Shown in pieces: positions 1-5,528 of a DNA stretch of 29,944 nucleotides. The stretch covers positions 1 through 29,944 of IMG/VR virus record IMGVR_UViG_3300046360_000062. One strand, given 5' to 3'. Numbering within the stretch: position 1 is the first letter of the stretch; every line of letters begins with the position of its first letter. Origin of the DNA: a virus. Under the pieces are notes generated by a model that was not told the DNA's origin, made no database searches, and was given only the letters and a program-made list of their open reading frames with translations. A program made the position numbers and the translations under genes.

Positions 1-109
1 AGAATACACAGAATGCCGAAATTGCACTTACAATAGGAATACACAATATAGATAATAAAATCTGAATGCCCTCGGGTAAGTCACGTACCCATGTGTTGAA
101 TTTATTCAC
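1..109 (-). CDS. Small one-helix membrane protein, copy 2 (3' end outside window)
   Basis: This gene is read leftward and runs off the window at base 1, so only 36 residues are visible. A GTG start at 107-109 is chosen because GGAGG lies 7 bases upstream. The visible protein has a short polar N-terminus containing DLPEG and then a hydrophobic stretch from about residue 15 to the edge, so it is probably a single-pass membrane protein. It matches the protein at 656-817 at 22 of 36 positions, sharing DLPEG and ISAFCVF. The GTG overlaps the TGA of the preceding gene (106-108), which suggests coupled translation. The function is not known; the copy relationship is seen directly, the membrane location is inferred. 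Confidence 0.75.
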   Translation of the reverse strand, partial: MNKFNTWVRDLPEGIQILLSILCIPIVSAISAFCVF

Positions 110-279
110 TCCAATTCCTCCCTGAATATTTTTAGAAAATCAGATGTCAATTTATCTTCTTGATTTAAGGGGCCAAATTTCTGTATATAATATTGCATAT
201 AAGAAGTCGCCATTTCTTTGCTCAATAATTTATCTACAACCATCTTCATTAATTGAGGGAATTCTTTCTTGGTTACCAT
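106..279 (-). CDS. Small hypothetical protein (57 aa)
   Basis: A 57-residue open frame begins at ATG 277-279 and ends in a TGA that overlaps the next gene's GTG start. The protein is rich in lysine, glutamate and leucine and probably helical; it has no hydrophobic segment and no motif I recognise. The start lies 7 bases after the previous gene's stop, and the upstream GGGATG is only a weak ribosome binding site, so translation may depend on coupling. The case for it being real rests on its exact fit between two better supported genes in a nearly gapless operon. Confidence 0.6.
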   Translation of the reverse strand: MVTKKEFPQLMKMVVDKLLSKEMATSYMQYYIQKFGPLNQEDKLTSDFLKIFREELE

Positions 280-286
280 TTATTAT

Positions 287-487
287 TCATCCCAATATCC
301 TCCATCGAGGTTGTTTTCTAAAATTATATGCTAATCGTTTAATCTTATTTTTCAATTGTCGGCCATAATAAGCGCAAATAAACAATGGGCCATGCCAGCC
401 GTGTATGTTACATCTCCTTGTATGATACCAATGTTTATTGGTAGGATGCTCCATAAATCCATGTTGCACTTTCGTGAAGTCATTCAT
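287..487 (-). CDS. Small His/Cys-rich protein with MNDFTK N-terminus (66 aa)
   Basis: The ATG at 485-487 is chosen because it lies in the conserved ATGAATGACTTCACGAAAG start cassette shared with the genes at 480-659 and 814-1158, and because it overlaps the stop of the upstream gene in an ATGAATGA junction. After the shared MNDFTK the sequence is unrelated to the other two: a basic, aromatic, His/Cys-containing body (WYHTRRCNIHGWHG) with a lysine/arginine-rich end. It looks like a start cassette joined to a different coding body. Nucleic-acid binding is possible from the charge but is only inference. Confidence 0.65.
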   Translation of the reverse strand: MNDFTKVQHGFMEHPTNKHWYHTRRCNIHGWHGPLFICAYYGRQLKNKIKRLAYNFRKQPRWRILG

Positions 488-659
488 AATCTGCAACCGT
501 CGGTATTTTTAGCTCAAAATAATTATTAATCATAGAGCATAGCTTCTCATCTAAATCATCCAGTTTTAATTTTGTATCATTACTTACTGAGCATCGTTTC
601 TTTATCAACACAATGCCATCAGCCATCATGTTTAGTTCTTCTTTCGTGAAGTCATTCAT
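480..659 (-). CDS. MNDFTKEEL-type small phage protein (59 aa)
   Basis: A short acidic, probably helical protein starting MNDFTKEEL. Small proteins with this kind of N-terminus are, from memory, common in phage accessory regions and have no assigned function. The ATG at 657-659 is preferred over the upstream TTG at 671 because it sits in the repeated start cassette and overlaps the stop of the membrane-protein gene (ATGA). GGTGG a few bases upstream may serve as ribosome binding site. It is paralogous in its first half to the N-terminal part of the gene at 814-1158, including a shared MIN motif near the end of the domain. Confidence 0.75.
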   Translation of the reverse strand: MNDFTKEELNMMADGIVLIKKRCSVSNDTKLKLDDLDEKLCSMINNYFELKIPTVADYE

Positions 660-817
660 GTCAACCACCAAAATTTCAAATAAACCTCATGCCAAAGAGT
701 GGCAATTAAGAATACGCAGAATGCGGATATTCCAACTACCGGAGGAAGACACAACATTGTTAATATAACCTGCATCCCTTCTGGGAGATCGTCTATCCAT
801 TTACTAAATTTACTCAT
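656..817 (-). CDS. Small one-helix membrane protein, copy 1 (53 aa)
   Basis: The protein has a polar N-terminus (MSKFSKWIDDLPEG), a hydrophobic stretch at about residues 15-41, and a short aromatic tail (KFWWLT). This is the pattern of a single-pass membrane protein. Both ends are coupled: the ATG overlaps the upstream TGA (ATGA, 814-817) and its TGA overlaps the next ATG (656-659). A second copy begins at 109 and runs out of the window. The role is unknown; small membrane proteins in early phage operons can include exclusion or membrane-modifying proteins, but nothing here identifies that. Confidence 0.75.
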   Translation of the reverse strand: MSKFSKWIDDLPEGMQVILTMLCLPPVVGISAFCVFLIATLWHEVYLKFWWLT

Positions 818-1158
818 CCTTGTTTAATCCTCAATTTAACCACGAAGGCTTCTTTGATTGCTTCGGCTATTTCGTCGATCAATCCTGAACGGTCTTGTAC
901 ATAATACTCATAGAGGTCTAACACCTCTTTTATGGTGTCTTTTACGCTGAAACCGTTGATTGTGTAATCCATTTTTAGGTTCGATGGTAATGTTACTGTT
1001 AGGCCACCGGTATATAAGTCATTCATCTGTAGAATCCCCTTTTCATTAATCATACCTTCCAGCTTCTCTAACAATGCATCATCTTCGCCGTCTTCAAACT
1101 TGCATTGGTCTAAGCATGAATGAAGTGTTTCTAGCTCTTCTTTCGTGAAGTCATTCAT
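814..1158 (-). CDS. Two-part small protein: MNDFTKEEL domain fused to LPSNLK domain (114 aa)
   Basis: Residues 1-44 are a MNDFTKEEL-type domain like the gene at 480-659. Residues 45-114 match almost the whole protein at 1312-1521, sharing LPSNLK, DYTINGFS, TIKEVL and the C-terminal KLR(I/M)KQG. The second part begins at an internal ATG (1024-1026) with AGGGG 9 bases upstream, so a shorter 70-residue product may also be made. The nucleotide junction (18 bases, 1018-1035) recurs at 1673-1690, where it is a stop/start overlap between two separate genes. The fusion therefore probably arose by a small frame change. The function of neither domain is known. Confidence 0.8.
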   Translation of the reverse strand: MNDFTKEELETLHSCLDQCKFEDGEDDALLEKLEGMINEKGILQMNDLYTGGLTVTLPSNLKMDYTINGFSVKDTIKEVLDLYEYYVQDRSGLIDEIAEAIKEAFVVKLRIKQG

Positions 1159-1232
1159 AATTGGTGTAATCCATATACAATGATTAATCCGATACATACT
1201 CCAAGTAACATAAATATTAAGCTTCTAATCAT
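1155..1232 (-). CDS. 25-aa membrane microprotein
   Basis: This very short frame starts at ATG 1230-1232 and ends in a TGA overlapping the ATG of the next gene. Residues 4-21 are almost entirely hydrophobic (LIFMLLGVCIGLIIVYG) after an MIRS start, so the product would be a single membrane helix with little else. Its reality is supported by ATGA overlaps at both ends and by the absence of any other use for these bases. There is no strong ribosome binding site, so it would rely on coupling. A chance frame cannot be excluded. Confidence 0.5.
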   Translation of the reverse strand: MIRSLIFMLLGVCIGLIIVYGLHQL

Positions 1233-1315
1233 TTTATTAACCATATTGTTAGACATATAACACAAGTGCAAAACATAATTGTTTTGCATATATTTTCTAT
1301 ACTTTCGTCACTCAT
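1229..1315 (-). CDS. 28-aa membrane microprotein
   Basis: The frame starts at ATG 1313-1315, overlapping the stop of the gene upstream (ATGA), and ends in TGA overlapping the start of the 25-aa frame. The peptide has an acidic N-terminus (MSDESIEN) followed by a cysteine-rich hydrophobic helix (residues 12-27). With the next gene it forms a pair of tandem membrane microproteins. The upstream CAGGGATG gives a partial ribosome binding site. Function is not recognised; the evidence is gene packing and composition only. Confidence 0.5.
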   Translation of the reverse strand: MSDESIENICKTIMFCTCVICLTIWLIK

Positions 1316-1521
1316 CCCTGTTTCATCCTCAATTTAACCGCAAATGCTTCTTTGATTTCTTCTGCAATATGGTCTACATGCAGCTTATCCAGCGTTATAT
1401 CATCCAACTGCATCAACACCTCTTTGATAGTCTCTTTAATGCTGAAACCGTTGATTGTGTAATCCGGCTTTAGGTTAGATGGTAAGATTCCTGTAAAGCC
1501 ATCGGTATATAAGTCACTCAT
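1312..1521 (-). CDS. LPSNLK-domain small protein (69 aa)
   Basis: This is the stand-alone paralogue of the second half of the gene at 814-1158: the two share LPSNLK, DYTINGFS, TIKEVL and an almost identical C-terminus. The ATG at 1519-1521 is chosen over the GTG at 1524 because it gives MSDLYTDG, matching MNDLYTGG in the paralogue, and because it overlaps the upstream gene's stop (1514-1516). The predicted protein is mostly helical in its second half and carries no membrane segment. I do not recognise the family. Confidence 0.8.
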   Translation of the reverse strand: MSDLYTDGFTGILPSNLKPDYTINGFSIKETIKEVLMQLDDITLDKLHVDHIAEEIKEAFAVKLRMKQG

Positions 1522-1681
1522 CACCGCCCATCCCCCATAAAGTTTTACATTTAGAGCATATTAAATACAATGCATCAAAACCAGATACTCGCTGATGTTG
1601 CAATAGCTTTGTGTGTGAACATATTTTTGATTTCTGGTTTAATATTATCCATTGTTCGGGTTTGGGGTTGTTGTCATTCAT
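1514..1681 (-). CDS. Small Cys/His protein, possible zinc ribbon (55 aa)
   Basis: A 55-residue frame starts at ATG 1679-1681 with AAGGAG 10 bases upstream, and overlaps both neighbours by 8 bases. The sequence carries C21-x-H23 and, 19 residues later, C42-x-x-C45 (ICSKC), spacing that would suit a small zinc-binding fold. The start (MNDNNP) shares the ATGAATGAC bases with other genes in the array but not their protein sequence. Zinc binding is inferred from the residues; the partner or target is unknown. Confidence 0.7.
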   Translation of the reverse strand: MNDNNPKPEQWIILNQKSKICSHTKLLQHQRVSGFDALYLICSKCKTLWGMGGDE

Positions 1682-1931
1682 CTGTAGAATTCTCCTTATA
1701 AATTAAATGCTGAACTCGTAACAAAGATAATTCAAATCGATAATTGGCTAACATTAATTCAATAGCTCTTTCGATATGTTCTAGTGAGTTAATATCTATG
1801 GATGCCGGTGGATAATCTGGATCGTTTCTAATAATATCAATCTGATAATCCTCTTCGAATTTATATTTCAAGTCGAAATTTATGAAGAATCTATTTGGTA
1901 ATGACGGATGCTTATCTATCATCTTTTTCAT
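1674..1931 (-). CDS. Hypothetical protein (85 aa)
   Basis: The frame begins at ATG 1929-1931 with GGGGAG about 9 bases upstream and an ATGA overlap with the preceding gene. The product is an acidic, tyrosine- and isoleucine-containing protein with an N-terminal RFFINFDLKYKF stretch that could be beta strand and a helical C-terminal half. No motif or family is recognised. Its stop overlaps the next start by 8 bases, and the last 18 bases recur at 1018-1035 inside the fused gene. Confidence 0.75.
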   Translation of the reverse strand: MKKMIDKHPSLPNRFFINFDLKYKFEEDYQIDIIRNDPDYPPASIDINSLEHIERAIELMLANYRFELSLLRVQHLIYKENSTDE

Positions 1932-2473
1932 TTATAAAACTCCCCGCATTTTTTGCATCTATAGTGCATCTTTGAGTCATATGGAAATCCTGGTGTATAT
2001 GTGTGTTCGTCTCTTTCATGCTGGCATTCTTCTCTAATCAATTCCTGCAACTTATCTGCGGTGACTTGAAAGCCTTTGGGTTCTAACATTGATTGCCACA
2101 TATTTATCTGCGCTTCGATTAGGGTTTGTTTTGTTGGATAAATAGTCGATCCCCATGCCTCAGCACATACGTCGGCTTCTTCATTTGGATGAATTGCGTA
2201 GCCTTCTCGGTTAGCGATGCATTTAACCATTCTCGGCTCGTTGCCGCTTCTGAACCAGCCTTCTTTATACTTCGGCTTTGGTTGCGTGAGTTCTTGCATT
2301 TTAGAATACATATCTCGATAACACATGTAATATCCTTCCGCATGACCATAGGTATATTTGTCATCTCTAACCCAGTCTAATTTAAGATGCTCTTTCTGCT
2401 CTTTTATTTTATTTTCTAACCATTGTAGTATTTCCGCATGCTTAATTTTTAATTTGTTATAGTCAATAATCAT
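1928..2473 (-). CDS. Phage accessory protein with C-terminal zinc-site residues (181 aa)
   Basis: The N-terminus (MIIDYNKLKIKHAEI) resembles that of the next gene upstream (MIDYEKLKIFID), a start type that I recall from small phage proteins of unknown role. The middle is tryptophan- and charge-rich. The C-terminus holds C150, H152, H157 and C173-x-x-C176 (RCKKCGEFYK), which could bind one zinc. The start is immediately after the upstream stop (TGAATG), indicating coupled translation. It is the longest gene of the leftward operon apart from its neighbours' combined length and is well supported as coding; the biochemical role is not known. Confidence 0.8.
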   Translation of the reverse strand: MIIDYNKLKIKHAEILQWLENKIKEQKEHLKLDWVRDDKYTYGHAEGYYMCYRDMYSKMQELTQPKPKYKEGWFRSGNEPRMVKCIANREGYAIHPNEEADVCAEAWGSTIYPTKQTLIEAQINMWQSMLEPKGFQVTADKLQELIREECQHERDEHTYTPGFPYDSKMHYRCKKCGEFYK

Positions 2474-2668
2474 TCAGAATGTCCCATTTATTTTGTGTTT
2501 AATTGTGTGAAGACAGGAAAGATATCCTTGAATTTTTCCAAATTGAAATTGGGCATCATGAACATGAAGATCGGACTTAAGCCTATCGAATTCACCATAA
2601 TAGGCCAATGGCAATATACGTTCAATTTCATCATCTATGAATATTTTTAACTTCTCGTAGTCAATCAT
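2474..2668 (-). CDS. MIDYEKLKI-type small protein (64 aa)
   Basis: The frame is open further upstream, but the ATG at 2666-2668 is chosen because GAGGAG lies 8 bases before it and because the resulting MIDYEKLKI start matches the next gene's N-terminus. The upstream extension overlaps a different, well-supported gene. The protein is acidic and probably helical, with several histidines in the middle (LHVHDAQF). It appears to be a short partner or partial duplicate of the 181-aa protein's N-terminal region. No function is assigned. Confidence 0.75.
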   Translation of the reverse strand: MIDYEKLKIFIDDEIERILPLAYYGEFDRLKSDLHVHDAQFQFGKIQGYLSCLHTIKHKINGTF

Positions 2669-2828
2669 TCTTAAACTCCTCTTTCGGAACACCGCAGAAA
2701 TAACCCCATGCAATCGGCAACCCAAACCGCTTTGCGTCAACGCATTGCTCGTCTGTCATCTTGCGCCCACACTTGTTTTTGCATTCAGGGGATGCGCAGA
2801 AAGTCTTGTCGCGGAAACATAAGGCCAT
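2661..2828 (-). CDS. Cysteine-rich small phage protein, likely zinc-binding (55 aa)
   Basis: Six cysteines lie at 4, 11, 16, 20, 29 and 45 (LCFRDKTFCASPECKNKCG at the front, WGYFCG near the end). This resembles a class of very short phage proteins with a CxRD-TFC start that I recall from many phage genomes, of unknown role. The ATG at 2826-2828 follows the XRE gene's stop by 2 bases and has AAGGAA upstream. Its end overlaps the next start by 8 bases (ATGATTGA). Zinc binding is inferred from the cysteine pattern. Confidence 0.75.
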   Translation of the reverse strand: MALCFRDKTFCASPECKNKCGRKMTDEQCVDAKRFGLPIAWGYFCGVPKEEFKND

Positions 2829-2830
2829 GG

Positions 2831-3337
2831 TTATTCCTTACCTTCTAGCTCAGCAATCCAGCTTAAGACAGTATTGTATGCTCGATACGCCACATCATTT
2901 TCGATGCTGGCTGTTACTTGCAAGGCTAACTTTAATCGCGACTTCAACACATCTAACGGGAATGCGTGTTGTGTGGATTTAACACTTTGGTCGTCAGTAG
3001 GTGCAAGCACATACTTCACCTCTTCGGGTGGTAGTGTTACTTGTGGCACATCGTAGATAATTTTAACATTATCCCCATCTTTAAATTTTGACTTACTACT
3101 TTGGTCGTCAGGATGCCTTTCAATATCCTCATAGTCCTTAAACTGCGACTTCAACTCGCTCAGACTAAACCCATAATGTTTGCAAATCTGCTTCAAGTCC
3201 TCGGCCTTTGGCGATTGCTTGCCGGTTTCCCACGAATGTACCTTCTGATAAGTTACTCCAATGCTATCAGCTATTTGCTGACGCGACCATTTCATTGCTT
3301 CACGCTTAATTGTTAAAAATTGACCTATGTTCATCAT
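2831..3337 (-). CDS. XRE-family helix-turn-helix regulator (168 aa)
   Basis: Residues about 5-62 form a typical XRE/HTH_3 DNA-binding domain (SRQQIADSIGVTYQKVHSWE followed by GKQSPKAEDLKQIC). The remaining 100 residues match nothing I know and lack the Ser-Lys signature expected of a CI/LexA-type self-cleaving domain, so it is unlikely to be an SOS-inducible repressor. AAGGCGG lies upstream of two adjacent ATG codons; either could start. As the fourth gene of the leftward operon it may act on the divergent control region at 3930-4045, which is inference from position. Confidence 0.85.
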   Translation of the reverse strand: MMNIGQFLTIKREAMKWSRQQIADSIGVTYQKVHSWETGKQSPKAEDLKQICKHYGFSLSELKSQFKDYEDIERHPDDQSSKSKFKDGDNVKIIYDVPQVTLPPEEVKYVLAPTDDQSVKSTQHAFPLDVLKSRLKLALQVTASIENDVAYRAYNTVLSWIAELEGKE

Positions 3338-3358
3338 ATTGTTCCGCCTTTTATTATA

Positions 3359-3508
3359 TTAAAATATTTGTTCATTCTCTAATAATTCACATATCCTAGA
3401 CAATAATTCCGAAGTTATTTCTTGAATTAATTCAGATGTTATTACCCTAGATGATTTCGCCAATAGTGAATCCATAATTAAACTCTTTATCGATGCTTCC
3501 AAGCTCAT
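3359..3508 (-). CDS. Small helical protein (49 aa)
   Basis: A 49-residue frame starts at ATG 3506-3508 with AGGGG about 6 bases upstream, 2 bases after the preceding stop. The peptide is rich in serine, leucine, isoleucine and glutamate and is probably one or two amphipathic helices; there is no strongly hydrophobic run. It fills an otherwise empty 170-base gap in the operon. No family is recognised. Confidence 0.65.
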   Translation of the reverse strand: MSLEASIKSLIMDSLLAKSSRVITSELIQEITSELLSRICELLENEQIF

Positions 3509-3510
3509 GA

Positions 3511-3711
3511 CTATCCCCTATTGTTATTTAACTCTTCTCTGATGCATATCAAACATTCAGCCAATATTCTGAATCCTCTCACACTCATAACAGGATCATA
3601 CTGTGCCATATTCAACATTTGTTCCAATCTAGCAAATGCTCTATTCAAAGCTTTACCTTCATGATTATTCTTGTACGCCCTCAAGGCAAGAACCTCTTCC
3701 TCTAAAGTCAT
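3511..3711 (-). CDS. Hypothetical helical protein (66 aa)
   Basis: The start ATG at 3709-3711 has AGAGG 7 bases upstream. The sequence (MTLEEEV, ALNRAFARLEQML, AECLICIREEL) reads as two or three amphipathic helices, possibly oligomeric. It lies between the Cro-like gene and the 49-aa gene in the same direction with gaps of 14 and 2 bases. I recognise no motif; a small regulator or antirepressor is possible from position only. Confidence 0.7.
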   Translation of the reverse strand: MTLEEEVLALRAYKNNHEGKALNRAFARLEQMLNMAQYDPVMSVRGFRILAECLICIREELNNNRG

Positions 3712-3725
3712 TCACAATCCTCTTG

Positions 3726-3929
3726 CTATATATCAACTCGGTTTGTTCTGTGATGGTGATTACGACTAGCCATCAATGTTCCTTGTGTTAGACTTTCTAT
3801 TCTTAGTTGCTGTAAAAGTGGTATGCGATTATTACGTTTCCAAACAGTATAATTCTGCGGCCTTATGTCTAATTGCTGGCACATCTTCCAGCCACTCCCA
3901 AAATATTCCACTGCTTCATCTAATGTCAT
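3726..3929 (-). CDS. Cro-like small DNA-binding regulator (67 aa)
   Basis: The sequence MTLDEAVEYFGSGWKMCQQL...VWKRNNRIPLLQQLRIESLTQG follows the pattern of Cro/YdaS-type phage regulators: a FGS segment, a helix-turn-helix at about residues 13-32, a W-K/R after the recognition helix, and the RIP...Q..IE.LT.G end. It is the first gene after the leftward promoter, the usual place of a Cro repressor, with AGAGG upstream of its ATG. It probably binds the operator region at about 3996-4007 to shut down early transcription. The C-terminus has an unusual histidine run (NHHHR). Confidence 0.8.
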   Translation of the reverse strand: MTLDEAVEYFGSGWKMCQQLDIRPQNYTVWKRNNRIPLLQQLRIESLTQGTLMASRNHHHRTNRVDI

Positions 3930-3977
3930 GTGTTGCCTCTCTCGTTAGCCTTGGTCTCTTAGGCCACCTCACGAACA

Positions 3978-4006
3978 ATGCTACACTAAAAAACGATTGA
4001 CATCAA
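3978..4006 (-). promoter_or_regulatory. Candidate leftward early promoter
   Basis: On the minus strand TTGATG (4001-4006) and TAGCAT (3978-3983) are separated by 17 bases, an imperfect sigma-70-type pair (4 of 6 in each box). It would start transcription about 40 bases before the Cro-like gene. Its -35 box overlaps that of the rightward promoter, so the two are likely to be mutually regulated. Confidence 0.45.
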
Positions 4007-4007
4007 T
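3996..4007. promoter_or_regulatory. Candidate operator palindrome between divergent promoters
   Basis: ATTGACATCAAT is an inverted repeat of ATTGA with two central bases. It covers the rightward -35 box and the leftward -35 box. A small dimeric regulator such as the Cro-like protein bound here could block both promoters. Only one clear copy is seen, which is fewer than in typical lambdoid operators. Confidence 0.4.
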
Positions 4008-4024
4008 TGTATTTTAGGTATAAT
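3997..4024 (+). promoter_or_regulatory. Strong sigma-70-type rightward promoter for the recombination operon
   Basis: Perfect consensus boxes TTGACA (3997-4002) and TATAAT (4019-4024) are separated by 16 bases, one short of optimum. It is followed by AGGAGG (4035-4040) five bases before the ATG of the exonuclease gene, so the leader is very short. Consensus boxes this good imply high activity unless repressed. Confidence 0.8.
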
Positions 4025-4045
4025 TTGTTGAATTAGGAGGTAATT

Positions 4046-4867
4046 ATGATTACAGATGAACAACGTGCTAATAGGTTAAACGGTTTAGGTGCTTCAGACA
4101 GCGCTATACATATGGGCTATTCGACTTATAAGACGCCATATGAACTGTATTTAGAGAAGACAGGATTGATATCTATAGATGATGACGAGATGACAGAACA
4201 GCAGTACTGGGGAAACGCACTTGAATCAGCTATATTAGATAGGTTTGAATATGAGAACGATGACACTTATGTAACTTATCCTGAGACTGTTTATCATAAA
4301 GACTACCCATTCATATTTGCTAACCTAGATGCTTATGACAAGGCACATAATATGGTGATAGAAGCTAAGAACTCTAACTCATTTATGCGTGCAGAGTGGG
4401 ATGACGGCATACCCATGCAATACATGATTCAGATAGCAAAGCAGGTAGCTATAATGGACGCTGAAGGGGGTTACTGCGCTGTATTGATCGGTGGTTGTGA
4501 ATATAGGCAATTTATTTATGAGAGAGATCGGGAGTTAGAAGAAATGATCATCAAAGCTGATCTTAACTTCTGGAGTTGCGTTCAACATAGAATTGAGCCA
4601 GAACTACTCACAATTTCAGATGCCATGCGTAAATATGTCGATGCCAAGAAGGGTAAACGAATCGAGGCACATCCTATGCTAAACGATCATCTTAATATCC
4701 TTGCAAATACTAAGCTCTCATTATCACAGATGACCAAGCAACAAGATAAAGCCAAGCTTGCTGTAATGACTTATATGGGGGATGCTGAATCCCTAGTAAA
4801 TGAATCTGGAAAAACTATTTGTACTTGGAAACAAGGCAAGAAATCTCGAACTTTTTTGATTAAATAA
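4046..4867 (+). CDS. YqaJ-type phage exonuclease (273 aa)
   Basis: This is a PD-(D/E)XK nuclease of the YqaJ/lambda-exonuclease type, which degrades one strand from double-strand ends to give single strands for recombination. Visible motifs are GASDSA with the following G24, E60 in GNALE, D95 and E106-A-K108 as the catalytic D...ExK, and Q125...Q129 in the last core helix. The length fits the family. It begins the rightward operon under a consensus promoter with a full AGGAGG site. The RecT-type gene at the end of the operon is its expected partner: exonuclease plus annealing protein is a well-known phage pair. Confidence 0.9.
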   Translation: MITDEQRANRLNGLGASDSAIHMGYSTYKTPYELYLEKTGLISIDDDEMTEQQYWGNALESAILDRFEYENDDTYVTYPETVYHKDYPFIFANLDAYDKAHNMVIEAKNSNSFMRAEWDDGIPMQYMIQIAKQVAIMDAEGGYCAVLIGGCEYRQFIYERDRELEEMIIKADLNFWSCVQHRIEPELLTISDAMRKYVDAKKGKRIEAHPMLNDHLNILANTKLSLSQMTKQQDKAKLAVMTYMGDAESLVNESGKTICTWKQGKKSRTFLIK

Positions 4868-4876
4868 GGAACTATT

Positions 4877-5209
4877 ATGCAGGAAATAATTATCAACGGC
4901 GAAGTATATGTTAAGAAGACTAATCCGTCAGAATACTTTATTGTTCGTACTTATTCAGCAGGTGTATTTGCTGGATATATTGAATCTAGAAATGGTCAAG
5001 AAGTCATAATGAAGGATGCGCGGCGTATTTGGTATTGGGATGGGGCGGCTTCTTTATCTCAACTTGCCATGGAAGGAACTACTAAGCCTGAAAACTGCAA
5101 ATTCCCGTGCAAAGTTGATCGCGTAGAATTACTTCAAGTTATTGAAATATTATCTGTCACAGACAAAGCTAAGAAATCAATAAATGAGGTTCCAGTATGG
5201 CATCAATAA
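4877..5209 (+). CDS. DUF6948-like phage protein (110 aa)
   Basis: The central run RTYSAGVFAGY, ARRIWYWDGAASLSQLA and the C-terminal VEVIEI-like VIEILSVTDKAKKSI...VPVW match a widespread small phage/plasmid family that I know as DUF6948 (name from memory); its function is not known. AAGGAA precedes the ATG. Its last 13 bases overlap the start of the first glycine-repeat gene in another frame. A piece of its 3' end (codons for DEVPVWHQ and stop) is repeated at 5514-5541, showing that the downstream duplication started inside this gene. Confidence 0.75.
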   Translation: MQEIIINGEVYVKKTNPSEYFIVRTYSAGVFAGYIESRNGQEVIMKDARRIWYWDGAASLSQLAMEGTTKPENCKFPCKVDRVELLQVIEILSVTDKAKKSINEVPVWHQ

Positions 5210-5490
5210 ATAATGGCCCTCGCAATGGCTCTGGCAATGGCTATGGCGATGGCGATGGCAATGGCTCTGGCTATGGCGATGGCTATGGCGATGGCTATGG
5301 CGATGGCTATGGCCATGGCTCTAGCTCTGGCTCTGGCTCTGGCTATGGCTCTGGCGATGGCTCTGGCTATGGCCCTGGCGATGGTTCTGGCTCTGGCGAT
5401 TGCTATGGCTATGGCTCTGGCGATGGCTATGGCTATGGCTATGGCTCTGGCGATGGCTATGGCGATGGTTCTGGCGATGGCTCTGGGTAA
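5197..5490 (+). CDS. Alternating-glycine repeat protein 1, aspartate/serine type (97 aa)
   Basis: After MASINNG the protein is almost entirely Gly-X, with X mostly Tyr, Asp or Ser (12 Asp and 1 His). The ATG at 5197-5199 has GAGG 8 bases upstream and overlaps the end of the DUF6948-like gene. The frame is chosen because a strong ribosome binding site and start are kept in both duplicated units; other frames also stay open because of the hexamer repeat. Such a chain should be disordered or form loose beta structure, with regular tyrosines. I know no function; phase-separating, adhesive or DNA-level roles are all possible and unproven. Confidence 0.65.
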   Translation: MASINNGPRNGSGNGYGDGDGNGSGYGDGYGDGYGDGYGHGSSSGSGSGYGSGDGSGYGPGDGSGSGDCYGYGSGDGYGYGYGSGDGYGDGSGDGSG

Positions 5491-5528
5491 TTATTATTAA
5501 ACAAGGAATCAATAGATGAGGTTCCAGT

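Noticed and set aside
144-368. 74-codon plus-strand frame
   Set aside because: It is antisense to two well-packed minus-strand genes and has no ribosome binding site.
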